Shown piece by piece: positions 33,035-41,208 of a DNA stretch of 64,000 bases. The position numbers were made by a program, and so were the translations under genes. The notes below the pieces were generated by a model, which searched no databases, was not told the origin of the DNA, and was given only the letters and a program-made list of their open reading frames with translations. The DNA is from Cellvibrio sp. PSBB006 (GTDB lineage: Bacteria; Pseudomonadota; Gammaproteobacteria; Pseudomonadales; Cellvibrionaceae), in contig NZ_CP021382.1 of assembly GCF_002162135.1 (NCBI RefSeq), positions 5,193,075 to 5,257,074 of the forward strand, in the 5' to 3' direction. The first letter of the stretch is position 1; each line of letters opens with the position of its first letter.

Positions 33035-34435
33035 ATGAAAGCGAAAACGATAACAACAGCGGTAAAAAAATCGGTAATGGTGGCGGGCGTAGCAATGAGT
33101 TGTGCCTTTGCCAGTCTGGCTCAGGCTGTCACCGTTGATCTTCTTGTCTTATACGATGATTACACAGCCAACTACTTCGGTGGCGATCCCCAAACCGCAA
33201 TGAACAGCTGGGTTAACCAGATGAACGCCGCCTACGCGGATAGCCAGATTGATGTGCAATTGCGTTTGGTCGGTGTACGCCGCAACCAGCAGGCCGGTTC
33301 TAATATGACTGACGTTCTGCACGCGGTACGCCAGAATGCCGCCGTCGGTGCGATGCGTGACCAGTTGGGTGCTGACTTTGTAGCCCAATTACACCAGACC
33401 GGTGCCTGCGGTGTGGGTTATGTGGCGGTAGACAGAAACTGGGCATTTAATGTCTCGGCCCCACAGTGCGGCCCGATCGTGATGGCGCATGAGTTGGGTC
33501 ATAACATGGGGCTGAACCACTCCCGCCGTCAGGGTGATACGTCCGGCGCACGCTATCGTTATGGCGTTGGTTACGGCGTTCAAAACGTATTCGTGGATAT
33601 CATGGCTTACGAAGGTGTGTTCAACGCCTCCCGTGTTAACCGTTTCTCCAACCCCAATCTGACCTGTCGCGGCTTACCTTGCGGTCTTCCCGTAGGGCAC
33701 CCGGAAGAGGCCTACGGCGCACTGGCGATTCACAATGTGCGTAACGACATTGCTGCATTCCGTCCTACAGCCGGCACCAGCGGCCCTGTAACGCTCGCAG
33801 AGCATTGCAACTATGGCGGTTACAACGTGGGGCTTCCTGTCGGCAACTACACCTTGGGTCAGCTGCTGGCGCGTGGTGTTCGCAACGACGATATTTCTTC
33901 GCTACGTGTGCAAAGCGGGTATCGCATAACGCTCTACGAGCATGACAATTTCACCGGTAATGCCGTCACCAAAACTGGCGATGACAGCTGTCTGGTTGAT
34001 GAAGGCTTCAATGATCTGGCCACTTCCGTGGTAGTTGCGCAAAACACCAGCGGCTTTAACCGAACTGTCCAGGCGGAGAGCTATTTTTCCAGCCAGGGCG
34101 TACAGCTCGAAGCGACCACAGACAATGGCGGTGGCCAGAACGTAGGCTGGATTGAAACCGGCGACTGGATGGCATACAGCAATATCAATATTCCTACCTC
34201 TGGTACTTACACCATTGAATACCGGGTTGCCAGTCCAAACGGCGGCGGTCGTATTTCGCTGGACCTGAATGGTGGTACCACCGTGCTGGGACAGATCAAT
34301 GTGCCCAATACCGGTGGATGGCAGAACTGGACCACCATTTCCCACACCGTCAACATCAATGCCGGTACCTATAACTTCGGCCTCTTTGCGGCTGCGGGTG
34401 GTTGGAATATCAATTGGTGGCGCATCAGACGTTAA
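33035..34435 (+). CDS. Secreted reprolysin-like zinc metalloprotease with crystallin-like and CBM6-like domains
   Basis: This 466-residue exoprotein has a signal peptide (about 1-32, ending SLAQA), then immediately a reprolysin/M12B-like catalytic domain beginning VDLLVLYDDYTANYFGGD. The zinc site is HELGHNMGLNH (His152, Glu153, His156, His162) and the Met-turn is DIMAYEG (Met190). A beta/gamma-crystallin-like segment follows (about 250-340, CNYGGYNVGLPVGNYTL and ITLYEHDNFTGNAV), and then a CBM6/35-like module (about 345-466, VQAESYFSSQGV to INWWRIRR). Relatives usually have a propeptide before the catalytic domain; here it is absent, and a propeptide-like protein is encoded by the next gene. 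A GAGGGTGAG ribosome site supports the start. Confidence 0.9.
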   Translation: MKAKTITTAVKKSVMVAGVAMSCAFASLAQAVTVDLLVLYDDYTANYFGGDPQTAMNSWVNQMNAAYADSQIDVQLRLVGVRRNQQAGSNMTDVLHAVRQNAAVGAMRDQLGADFVAQLHQTGACGVGYVAVDRNWAFNVSAPQCGPIVMAHELGHNMGLNHSRRQGDTSGARYRYGVGYGVQNVFVDIMAYEGVFNASRVNRFSNPNLTCRGLPCGLPVGHPEEAYGALAIHNVRNDIAAFRPTAGTSGPVTLAEHCNYGGYNVGLPVGNYTLGQLLARGVRNDDISSLRVQSGYRITLYEHDNFTGNAVTKTGDDSCLVDEGFNDLATSVVVAQNTSGFNRTVQAESYFSSQGVQLEATTDNGGGQNVGWIETGDWMAYSNINIPTSGTYTIEYRVASPNGGGRISLDLNGGTTVLGQINVPNTGGWQNWTTISHTVNINAGTYNFGLFAAAGGWNINWWRIRR

Positions 34436-34750
34436 GCGCACGCGTGTATAAAAGTTGCTGCATCGGTGCAATGTGATGCGGCAACCCATCAGATTTTCCA
34501 CGGAAGAGTTGGTGTCTCAGGGTTGGTTTTCTTGCAGTAGGCCACTGTTCACCACTCCGCTAATGCAGGGAACGGTATCAATGCATAACAAATTAATCAG
34601 GTGATGCACCTGTAATCAGACATCCTAAATATCGGCAATGGGTGTGTTGATGGTTTTATGTATTACGGAGTGGTGCTTTTTAGTGTGGCGATCCAGATAT
34701 CAAACAATTAAATAATTCACCGGAAATCTTGGCCCGCTAAGGCAAATATT
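34436..34750. other. Intergenic region between protease and propeptide-like gene
   Basis: These 315 bases contain no supported gene and no convincing terminator. Cotranscription of the protease with the downstream membrane protein is possible but the distance also allows a separate promoter. Confidence 0.4.
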
Positions 34751-35533
34751 ATGAAAGATAACAAATTTTATTGGGCGGCCATTGTTGTTGTGGCTGCTAT
34801 TGGAACCTTGCTCTTCGTTAATCGCTCAGGCGAACCCGTTGAACCTGCTGTCGTTGCCGAGCCTCCTGCCGAACAGGCTCAGCCGCCTGTAGCTGTTTCT
34901 GAACCCATGACGGCCGCGCGACCGACGCCCGCTGCAACGCAGACCAAGCCCGCACAAACAGCAACCAATGTATCTGAAAATGCTGGCGACATTTCATTTG
35001 ACGAACGGCTGACGGCAATGCAGGAACGGCGACCCAATCAGCATTTTGATCCGGTGGCTGTTGAAGCGGCGATGAAGCGTCAAACCGCTTGGGCTACCGC
35101 TGAAGAAGTGCCTGAAGAGTTACCACTGCAACCGGAAGAGTTTACGGATGGCCGACAATTTATTGAGCTGGATAGTTTAAAGATAGAAACCTTGATGCCG
35201 GGTGATGCGGTGAAAGTCACCATCGACGAAACCGGCGCAGATTACAGCGTGACGGTGGATCGTATTGAAAAACACGATTACAACAGCATCAGCTGGTACG
35301 GCCATATAGAAGGCGCGGATGGACAAAATTATAGTGTCAGTTTTACCCGTGGCGAAAAATTAACGGTCGGCGGGCTGGATACACCGGAGGGCCATTATGT
35401 GCTGCAAGCTCACGGCAATAACGGATGGCTTGCCTCCAGTGCGCTGCTCTTCAAGATTGACCCGAATGTGGATGATGCCATCTATCCCCACGAGGTTGAA
35501 CAACAGGTAAACCACGACGACCACTCCCATTAA
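34751..35533 (+). CDS. Membrane-anchored protein with metalloprotease-propeptide-like domain
   Basis: This 260-residue protein has a single N-terminal membrane anchor (about 7-24, FYWAAIVVVAAIGTLLFV), a long Pro/Ala/Thr-rich linker (25-80), and a C-terminal domain (about 149-240) with LMPGDAVKVTI, ISWYGHIEGADG, and GGLDTPEGHYVLQAHGNNGW. This pattern (basic-site strand, SWxGxxxG, G-x-I/L-x-T-P-x-G-x-Y) resembles the propeptide of bacterial reprolysin-like proteases. It follows such a protease that lacks a propeptide, and a paralogue (55100-55750) lies near the second such protease. I infer a separately encoded inhibitor or folding partner at the periplasmic face. A His/Asp tail (NHDDHSH) ends the protein. 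Confidence 0.75.
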   Translation: MKDNKFYWAAIVVVAAIGTLLFVNRSGEPVEPAVVAEPPAEQAQPPVAVSEPMTAARPTPAATQTKPAQTATNVSENAGDISFDERLTAMQERRPNQHFDPVAVEAAMKRQTAWATAEEVPEELPLQPEEFTDGRQFIELDSLKIETLMPGDAVKVTIDETGADYSVTVDRIEKHDYNSISWYGHIEGADGQNYSVSFTRGEKLTVGGLDTPEGHYVLQAHGNNGWLASSALLFKIDPNVDDAIYPHEVEQQVNHDDHSH

Positions 35534-35538
35534 TACTC

Positions 35539-35580
35539 AAGCAATAGCCCAAAAATCTGGGCTATTGCTTTCCTCTTTTC
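35539..35580. terminator. Bidirectional intrinsic terminator
   Basis: AAGCAATAGCCC (35539-35550) and GGGCTATTGCTT (35559-35570) form a perfect 12-bp stem with an 8-base loop, followed by TCCTCTTTTC. It sits between the convergent 3' ends of the propeptide-like gene and ectR and can serve both. Confidence 0.9.
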
Positions 35581-35582
35581 TT

Positions 35583-36056
35583 CTAACCTCTATCCAGTTC
35601 CCCTGTAGCTAAAAACGGTGAAGCATCAATATCCTGTGCATCCATCATGTGCGCGATACGTTGTAGCGCGGTGAGGATCATGGTTTGCTCCCAATCTTTC
35701 AGCGCATCGAATTTTTGCACAAATTCATTTTGTAGGGCAGTGGGTGCGTTCTGCAAAATGTCATGGCCTTGTGGTGTCAGGTGTACATGCACTTTGCGCT
35801 TGTCCGTCTCCGAACGCTGGCGATAAATCAATTCGCGTTTTTCCAATCGATCGAGAATAGTGGTTACGGTGGCCTGGCTCAGGCTTACATCATTCGCCAA
35901 TTTGCTGATGATGGCGTTTTCCTGCCGCTGAATTGCCTGCATCAACAAAAGTTGTGGTGCGGTGACTTTGGCGGTTTTGATTAATTGTTTGGAATGCAAC
36001 TCTGTTGCGCGTATCACGCGCCGTAAGGCAACCAATACATCTTCTGCTCTATTCAT
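35583..36056 (-). CDS. ectR: MarR-family regulator of ectoine genes, EctR-like
   Basis: This 157-residue MarR-type winged-helix protein (APQLLLMQAIQRQENAIISK, LSQATVTTILDRLEKRELIY, SETDKRKVHVHLTPQG) is divergent from ectA. EctR in halotolerant methylotrophs is a MarR-type repressor encoded upstream of ectABC-ask, in the same arrangement. A sequence close to the published EctR site lies between the genes at 36181. The symbol rests on family plus position. MarR proteins bind as dimers to palindromes and lose affinity on signal. Confidence 0.85.
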   Translation of the reverse strand: MNRAEDVLVALRRVIRATELHSKQLIKTAKVTAPQLLLMQAIQRQENAIISKLANDVSLSQATVTTILDRLEKRELIYRQRSETDKRKVHVHLTPQGHDILQNAPTALQNEFVQKFDALKDWEQTMILTALQRIAHMMDAQDIDASPFLATGELDRG

Positions 36057-36180
36057 AACATCGTGTCTGTAGTCATTCGTTTTAATCGTTCGGCGAATTG
36101 TAGGCGGTTTCGCGGTGAAACCCTATCCATATAACCGATTGTCATAGTTGGCCCCTGGGTCCCGGGTAGAAAAATAATAA

Positions 36181-36198
36181 TACTTAGTGTACAATGCA
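36181..36198. promoter_or_regulatory. Candidate EctR operator
   Basis: TACTTAGT-GT-ACAATGCA has two 8-base half-sites split by GT. The EctR site I recall from Methylomicrobium is TATTTAGT-GT-ACTATATA, with the same architecture and 12 of 18 identical bases. It lies 115 bases upstream of the ectA ATG and 125 bases from ectR. A TTGGCA at 36212-36217 could be the -35 of the ect promoter. Confidence 0.6.
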
Positions 36199-36312
36199 TT
36201 TAATTTGAGCATTGGCAGACAATAATGCTTTAAATTGTAACAAATAAGCCATATATACGTGATATTCATCGCAATATTTACTTTTATGTCTAAGTAATAC
36301 GGGATACCAGTT

Positions 36313-36849
36313 ATGCACGCTATTACAGAAAGTACGGAAACCTCTGAACCGACACACTCGCAACACGCAGGCAAGGCGCGCCTGCGTAAACCCACACCGG
36401 ATGATGGTTTTGCCCTTAATCAACTGGTTGCTGCCAGTCCGCCGCTCGACCCCAATTCTATTTATTGCAACCTGCTGCAATGCACACACTTCAGCGATAC
36501 CGCCATTGCGGCAGAAGCGAATGGTGAATTGGTGGGCTTTGTGTCCGGCTATATTCCTCCCAACAAGCCAACCACCTTATTTGTCTGGCAGATTGTGATT
36601 GCCAAAACGATGCGTGGACAAGGTCTGGCCAAACAAATGTTGGCGCAATTGCTGCGCAACCTTGCCGGGAAAGTTCGCTTTATTGAAACCACGATTACGC
36701 CGGATAACCAGGCATCATGGAATTTATTCCGCAGCCTTGCGCGGGATCTGGATACACCGCTGGAGAGCCGCGTCTTTTATGCGCGTGACCGTCACTTCGG
36801 TGGTCAGCACGACGATGAGCATTTGTTGCAAATAGGGCCCATAACCTGA
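36313..36849 (+). CDS. ectA: L-2,4-diaminobutyrate N-acetyltransferase
   Basis: EctA acetylates L-2,4-diaminobutyrate with acetyl-CoA, the second step of ectoine synthesis. The 178-residue GNAT protein shows LRKPTPDDGFALNQLVAASPP, DPNSIYCNLLQCTHFSDT, and the acetyl-CoA loop VIAKTMRGQGLAKQML. It is followed by ectB after 137 bases that contain a long hairpin. The weak GGGA upstream of the ATG suggests modest initiation. Confidence 0.96.
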   Translation: MHAITESTETSEPTHSQHAGKARLRKPTPDDGFALNQLVAASPPLDPNSIYCNLLQCTHFSDTAIAAEANGELVGFVSGYIPPNKPTTLFVWQIVIAKTMRGQGLAKQMLAQLLRNLAGKVRFIETTITPDNQASWNLFRSLARDLDTPLESRVFYARDRHFGGQHDDEHLLQIGPIT

Positions 36850-36900
36850 GTTTTGCATTACCTCGCGATAACCCCATTTGATTTATTAACGACTTTATCT

Positions 36901-36955
36901 GGAGCCGACAAAGGTCAAGATAACAAGCAGGACTACAACCTGCATTTGTCGCTCC
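36901..36955 (+). other. Intercistronic hairpin between ectA and ectB
   Basis: GGAGCCGACAAA (36901-36912) pairs with TTTGTCGCTCC (36945-36955), with one bulged C, and an inner stem GCAGG/CCTGC closes a 7-base loop. The structure ends 32 bases before the ectB ATG. It may act as a processing or attenuation site that sets the EctA to EctB ratio; no T-tract follows, so it is not a classic terminator. Confidence 0.6.
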
Positions 36956-36986
36956 GAATTAGCCAACTTACAAAGAGGAAAGCACC

Positions 36987-38261
36987 ATGAAAATTTTTAA
37001 TGAGATGGAATCTGCTGTTCAAAGTTATGCCCGTTCGTTTCCCGTTGTATTCAATCGTGCGCGCGGCAGCTATTTATTTGATGCCGAGGGTAAGGCGTAT
37101 CTGGATTTTCTGGCTGGTGCCGGCTCACTTAACTACGGACACAACAATCCGCTGCTGAAAAAAGCTTTGCTGGATTATATCGAGCAGGACGGTATTACTC
37201 ACGGTCTGGATATGCACACTGATGCCAAGGCCAAATTTTTGCAAAGCTTTCGCGATCTTATCCTGACGCCGCGTGGCCTGGATTATCGTATGCAGTTTAC
37301 TGGACCTACCGGTACCAACGCGGTAGAAGCAGCATTAAAAATCGCGCGTAAAGTAAAAGGGCGCAATAACATTATGTCGTTTACCAACGGCTTCCACGGT
37401 GTATCGCTGGGTGCTGTTGCTGCTACGGGTAATCAGCACCATCGTGGCGGTGCCGGTGTCGAGTTGAATAACATAACGCGTATGCCATTCTGCGGTTACC
37501 ACGGTCGCGATGCAGATACCTTAAAGATGATCGATAAATTGCTAAGTGATCCATCCAGTGGTGTTGATCTTCCAGCCGCCGCTATCGTCGAAACTGTACA
37601 AGGTGAGGGCGGTTTGAATGTGGCGGAAAAAACCTGGTTACAAGGTTTGGAAAAACTGTGTCGCAAGCATGACATTCTGTTGATTGTAGATGACATTCAG
37701 GCCGGTTGTGGTCGCACCGGTACTTTCTTCAGTTTTGAACCCGCCGGTATCAAACCTGACATCGTTACTCTGTCCAAATCCTTCAGCGGCTTTGGTTTGC
37801 CCATGGCAGTAGTCTTGCTGCACCCCGAACTGGACCAGTGGTTGCCCGGTGAACATAACGGTACCTTCCGTGGGAATAACCACGCGTTTGTTACCGCAAC
37901 AGCGGCATTGGAGCATTACTGGAAAGATAATGCGTTTGCTGAAGAAATTCAGGCCAAAGCGCAAATCGTTACCAAAAAATTCAAGGCTATCAGTGAGAAG
38001 CACGGTGTAACCGAATTGCGCTTGAAAGGTCGTGGTTTAATGCAGGGTCTGGAATGTCGCAATGGCGAGGTTGCTGAAAAAATCAGTCGCGCAGCCTTTG
38101 AGCGTGGTTTGATTATTGAAACTGCCGGTAACCGTAGCCAGGTTGTGAAATGTTTTTGCCCGCTGACGATTCATGAAAAAGACCTGAATCAAGGGCTCGA
38201 TATTCTTGAGCAAAGCATCGATCACGTCTTTAAACAAAATATCCTGAGTAAAGTGGGCTAG
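36987..38261 (+). CDS. ectB: Diaminobutyrate-2-oxoglutarate transaminase
   Basis: EctB converts aspartate semialdehyde and glutamate into L-2,4-diaminobutyrate with PLP, the first committed step of ectoine synthesis. The 424-residue class III aminotransferase shows [36 protein letters not shown] and the PLP lysine in [24 protein letters not shown] precedes the ATG. Next gene is ectC after 82 bases. Confidence 0.98.
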   Translation: MKIFNEMESAVQSYARSFPVVFNRARGSYLFDAEGKAYLDFLAGAGSLNYGHNNPLLKKALLDYIEQDGITHGLDMHTDAKAKFLQSFRDLILTPRGLDYRMQFTGPTGTNAVEAALKIARKVKGRNNIMSFTNGFHGVSLGAVAATGNQHHRGGAGVELNNITRMPFCGYHGRDADTLKMIDKLLSDPSSGVDLPAAAIVETVQGEGGLNVAEKTWLQGLEKLCRKHDILLIVDDIQAGCGRTGTFFSFEPAGIKPDIVTLSKSFSGFGLPMAVVLLHPELDQWLPGEHNGTFRGNNHAFVTATAALEHYWKDNAFAEEIQAKAQIVTKKFKAISEKHGVTELRLKGRGLMQGLECRNGEVAEKISRAAFERGLIIETAGNRSQVVKCFCPLTIHEKDLNQGLDILEQSIDHVFKQNILSKVG

Positions 38262-38343
38262 AGCTGCTCGATTCAGCTTCCCCATTGAATACTGCTCACT
38301 TTTTAAAGATCAACTGTTTAAAGATTAACAGAGAGGTACCAAG

Positions 38344-38742
38344 ATGATTGTCAGAAATTTGAAAGAAGCCGAAGCTACTAACCGTCGCATTGTGTCGCAA
38401 GGCTGGGAAAGTACTCGTTTGTTGTTGAAAAACGATAACGTCGGTTTTTCGTTTCATATCACCACGATTTATAAAGACGCTGAACTGCATATGCACTACC
38501 AGAACCATTTCGAGTCAGTGTATTGCATCAGCGGCAAGGGTGAGATTGAAGACTTGGCGACCGGCAAAAAGCACTCGATTGCACCAGGCACCATTTATAT
38601 TCTGGACAAGCATGACAAGCATATCCTGCGCGCCGAAGAAGAAATGAAGATGGCCTGTGTATTCAATCCACCACTACATGGCAAAGAAGTGCATAACGCC
38701 GACGGTGTATACCCGCTTGAGGCAGAAGTGGTAGCGGATTGA
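38344..38742 (+). CDS. ectC: Ectoine synthase
   Basis: EctC cyclises N-gamma-acetyl-diaminobutyrate to ectoine. The 132-residue cupin protein starts [18 protein letters not shown] and shows the metal-binding cupin motif [19 protein letters not shown] and [18 protein letters not shown]. An AGAGAGGTACC site precedes it. No ectD hydroxylase gene is present, so the organism probably makes ectoine rather than hydroxyectoine from this locus. Confidence 0.98.
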   Translation: MIVRNLKEAEATNRRIVSQGWESTRLLLKNDNVGFSFHITTIYKDAELHMHYQNHFESVYCISGKGEIEDLATGKKHSIAPGTIYILDKHDKHILRAEEEMKMACVFNPPLHGKEVHNADGVYPLEAEVVAD

Positions 38743-38816
38743 GTCTGTGAACACTGTAAAAAATTGCATAGTTAAAAAGCATAATCAAAAAGGATGAAGA
38801 AAACAGGAGGCCTGTT

Positions 38817-40253
38817 TTGTCCCATACCGTTGAAAAAATTGGTGGCACGTCCATGTCGGATTACGCTGCCGTGCGCGATAACATTGTTTTAAAAAATGGC
38901 AAGACCGAGGATCTGTACAACCGTGTTTTTGTGGTGTCTGCCTATGGTGGTTTGACCAACCTGTTGTTGGAAAACAAGCACAATGGCCAACCGGGTGTGT
39001 ACGGTTTTTTTGCCAGTACCGATAACGATGCATCCTGGCAGGAAGCATTCATTGCGTTGCGCCAACGCGTCCTGGTCATCAACAGTGAGCTCTTTGGTGA
39101 CTCTGAGCTGCGTCAGCAAGCCGATGATTTTATTCGTCAGCGCCTTGATGATGCCGAGCGTTGCCTGAGTGATCTGCAACGTCTGTGTCAGCACGGCCAC
39201 TTTGAATTGACCTCGCATTTGTTTACCGTGCGCGAGATGCTCGCCAGTATCGGTGAAGCACACAGTGCCTGGAACATGACGCAGTTATTGCGCCGCGATG
39301 GTGTTAACGCACGGTTTGTGGATCTAACAGGTTGGCGCGCTGAACAGGCGGAAAACCTGGACGATATGATTCGCCAGCAATTTGCTGATGTGGATTACGC
39401 CAACGAACTGCTGATTGCCACCGGTTATACCCATTGTTCAGAAGGCTTGATGGCCAGTTTTGATCGCGGTTACAGCGAGATGACCTTCAGCCGTATTGCG
39501 GTACTAACGCAGGCGCGCGAAGCGATCATCCATAAAGAATATCACTTGAGCAGCGCCGATCCACGCCTGGTGGGTGACAGCAAAGTGGTACCCATCGGCC
39601 GTACCAATTACGATGTTGCAGATCAGTTAGCGAACCTGGGTATGGAAGCGATTCACCCCCGTGCTGCCAAAGGTTTGCGTCAAGCGGAAATTCCCTTGCG
39701 AATTAAAAATACCTTTGAGCCGGAGCATCGCGGTACCTTGATTACCGGTGACTATGTCAGCGATACACCGCGGGTAGAAATTATTGCCGGGCGCAAACGG
39801 GTTTATTCCATCGAACTGTTTGATCAGGACATGATGGGCAACATCGATAAATACGATTCTGGCATTCTCGCCATACTTGCGCGTTTCAAAGCGCATGTGG
39901 TGAGCAAAGACATGAACGCCAACACCATTACCCACTATGTGGCAGCGAATTTAAAAACCGTAAAACGTATTCGTGAAGTGCTGGAAGAAAAATACACCGG
40001 TGCAGAAATTAATACGCGCAAAGTGGCTGTAATATCGGCCATTGGCAGTGATATGAAAGTGCCGGGTATGCTGGCAAAAACAGTGTCTGCATTAGCGGAG
40101 GTTAACATCAGTATTCTCGCTATGCATCAATCGATTCGTCAGGTGGATATGCAGTTTATTATCGATGAAGACGATTACGATCTTGCTGTACAAAGCTTGC
40201 ATCGCTGCTTGATTGAAGTTCACGATCACGGGATCGCTATATGCGCCGCCTGA
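38817..40253 (+). CDS. ask: Ectoine-specific aspartokinase
   Basis: Ask_ect phosphorylates aspartate to supply aspartate semialdehyde for ectoine and is thought to escape normal lysine/threonine feedback. The 478 residues start with VEKIGGTSMSDY (in place of the usual KFGGTS) and include an insertion typical of this subfamily (NKHNGQPGVYGFFASTDNDA), the catalytic core, and two C-terminal ACT domains (VISAIGSDMKVPGML). The start is TTG, supported by AGGAGG nine bases upstream. The 3' end overlaps the next gene by 13 bases. Confidence 0.95.
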   Translation: MSHTVEKIGGTSMSDYAAVRDNIVLKNGKTEDLYNRVFVVSAYGGLTNLLLENKHNGQPGVYGFFASTDNDASWQEAFIALRQRVLVINSELFGDSELRQQADDFIRQRLDDAERCLSDLQRLCQHGHFELTSHLFTVREMLASIGEAHSAWNMTQLLRRDGVNARFVDLTGWRAEQAENLDDMIRQQFADVDYANELLIATGYTHCSEGLMASFDRGYSEMTFSRIAVLTQAREAIIHKEYHLSSADPRLVGDSKVVPIGRTNYDVADQLANLGMEAIHPRAAKGLRQAEIPLRIKNTFEPEHRGTLITGDYVSDTPRVEIIAGRKRVYSIELFDQDMMGNIDKYDSGILAILARFKAHVVSKDMNANTITHYVAANLKTVKRIREVLEEKYTGAEINTRKVAVISAIGSDMKVPGMLAKTVSALAEVNISILAMHQSIRQVDMQFIIDEDDYDLAVQSLHRCLIEVHDHGIAICAA

Positions 40254-41143
40254 TCATCGCGGGAGCGATGTTATTCCTGACGTTGGCAAATATTGCCGGC
40301 GCTCAGGAAGCGGCCGACACGGATTCCACCGTCCAGCAGCAACAAGCCGAAAACCATGTAGAACAACTACAGGAACCGCTCTACAACCCTTTTGTTGAGC
40401 GCTACGTGTTGGATGAGCTCAAGCAATTACGCACTGACATGGCAAACCAGCGAGTAGAAATTCTGCAGCAAATTGTTGATCGCCACGTTGAGTCGGTGGA
40501 TAAAGGCGTAACCTATGCCACCAACACCATCACCTATTTTTTCTATCTGATCGCCGGTGTCAGCTCCATCCTGGTGCTGGTTGGATGGACGTCTATTCGC
40601 GAGATCAAAGAGCGGATGGGCACCCTGGCCGATGAAGAAGTGCGCAAACTGGTAGAAATTTATGAAGGGCGCTTGCAAGGTATTGAAAAACAACTGACGC
40701 AAAAAACGCAGCATATTGAATCCAACCGCGAAGAAATTGAACGCACGCAGGAAATTCATTCACTCTGGTTGCGTGCCGCCCAGGAAACAGCGCCGGCCAA
40801 TAAAATTGCGGTATACGATCATATCCTGACGATCAAGCCGGGCGATTGCGAAGCCCTAACCTACAAAGCAGATGCTGTGTTAGAGCTGGGCGAGCCGCAA
40901 TGGGCGGTTAACCTGTGCCAGCAAGCGCTGGCGATTGATTCAGATAACGCTCATGCGTTTTATCAGTTGGCCTGTGCGCACACCGCGTTAAGTCATTACG
41001 ATGAAGCGATTCACTATCTGCAACAAACCCTGTCGCGGGTTGAGAGTTATCGTGATCAACTTGCTGAAGATGCAGCCTTGCAGCCACTTGCCGACTTCCC
41101 GGCATTTAAGGAGCTGCTTGGTCAGCGCGCACCCGAGCAATAG
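40241..41143 (+). CDS. Membrane TPR protein of the ectoine locus
   Basis: This 300-residue protein has a signal-like N-terminus (MRRLIIAGAMLFLTLANIAGA), one transmembrane helix (about 95-120, YFFYLIAGVSSILVLVGWTS), a coiled coil (about 125-175, LADEEVRKLVEIYEGRLQ) and C-terminal TPR repeats (ALTYKADAVLELGEPQWAVN, AFYQLACAHTALSHYDEAI). It overlaps the ask stop by 13 bases and precedes the BCCT transporter by 65, so it is probably cotranscribed with both. The function is not known; a scaffold for the transporter or for osmotic signalling is a guess. Confidence 0.8.
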   Translation: MRRLIIAGAMLFLTLANIAGAQEAADTDSTVQQQQAENHVEQLQEPLYNPFVERYVLDELKQLRTDMANQRVEILQQIVDRHVESVDKGVTYATNTITYFFYLIAGVSSILVLVGWTSIREIKERMGTLADEEVRKLVEIYEGRLQGIEKQLTQKTQHIESNREEIERTQEIHSLWLRAAQETAPANKIAVYDHILTIKPGDCEALTYKADAVLELGEPQWAVNLCQQALAIDSDNAHAFYQLACAHTALSHYDEAIHYLQQTLSRVESYRDQLAEDAALQPLADFPAFKELLGQRAPEQ

Positions 41144-41208
41144 ATCTTTCAATATCAGCATAAACCGCTGTGTTAAATAAAACGCTCTGATAATAAAAGG
41201 AAAACGCC

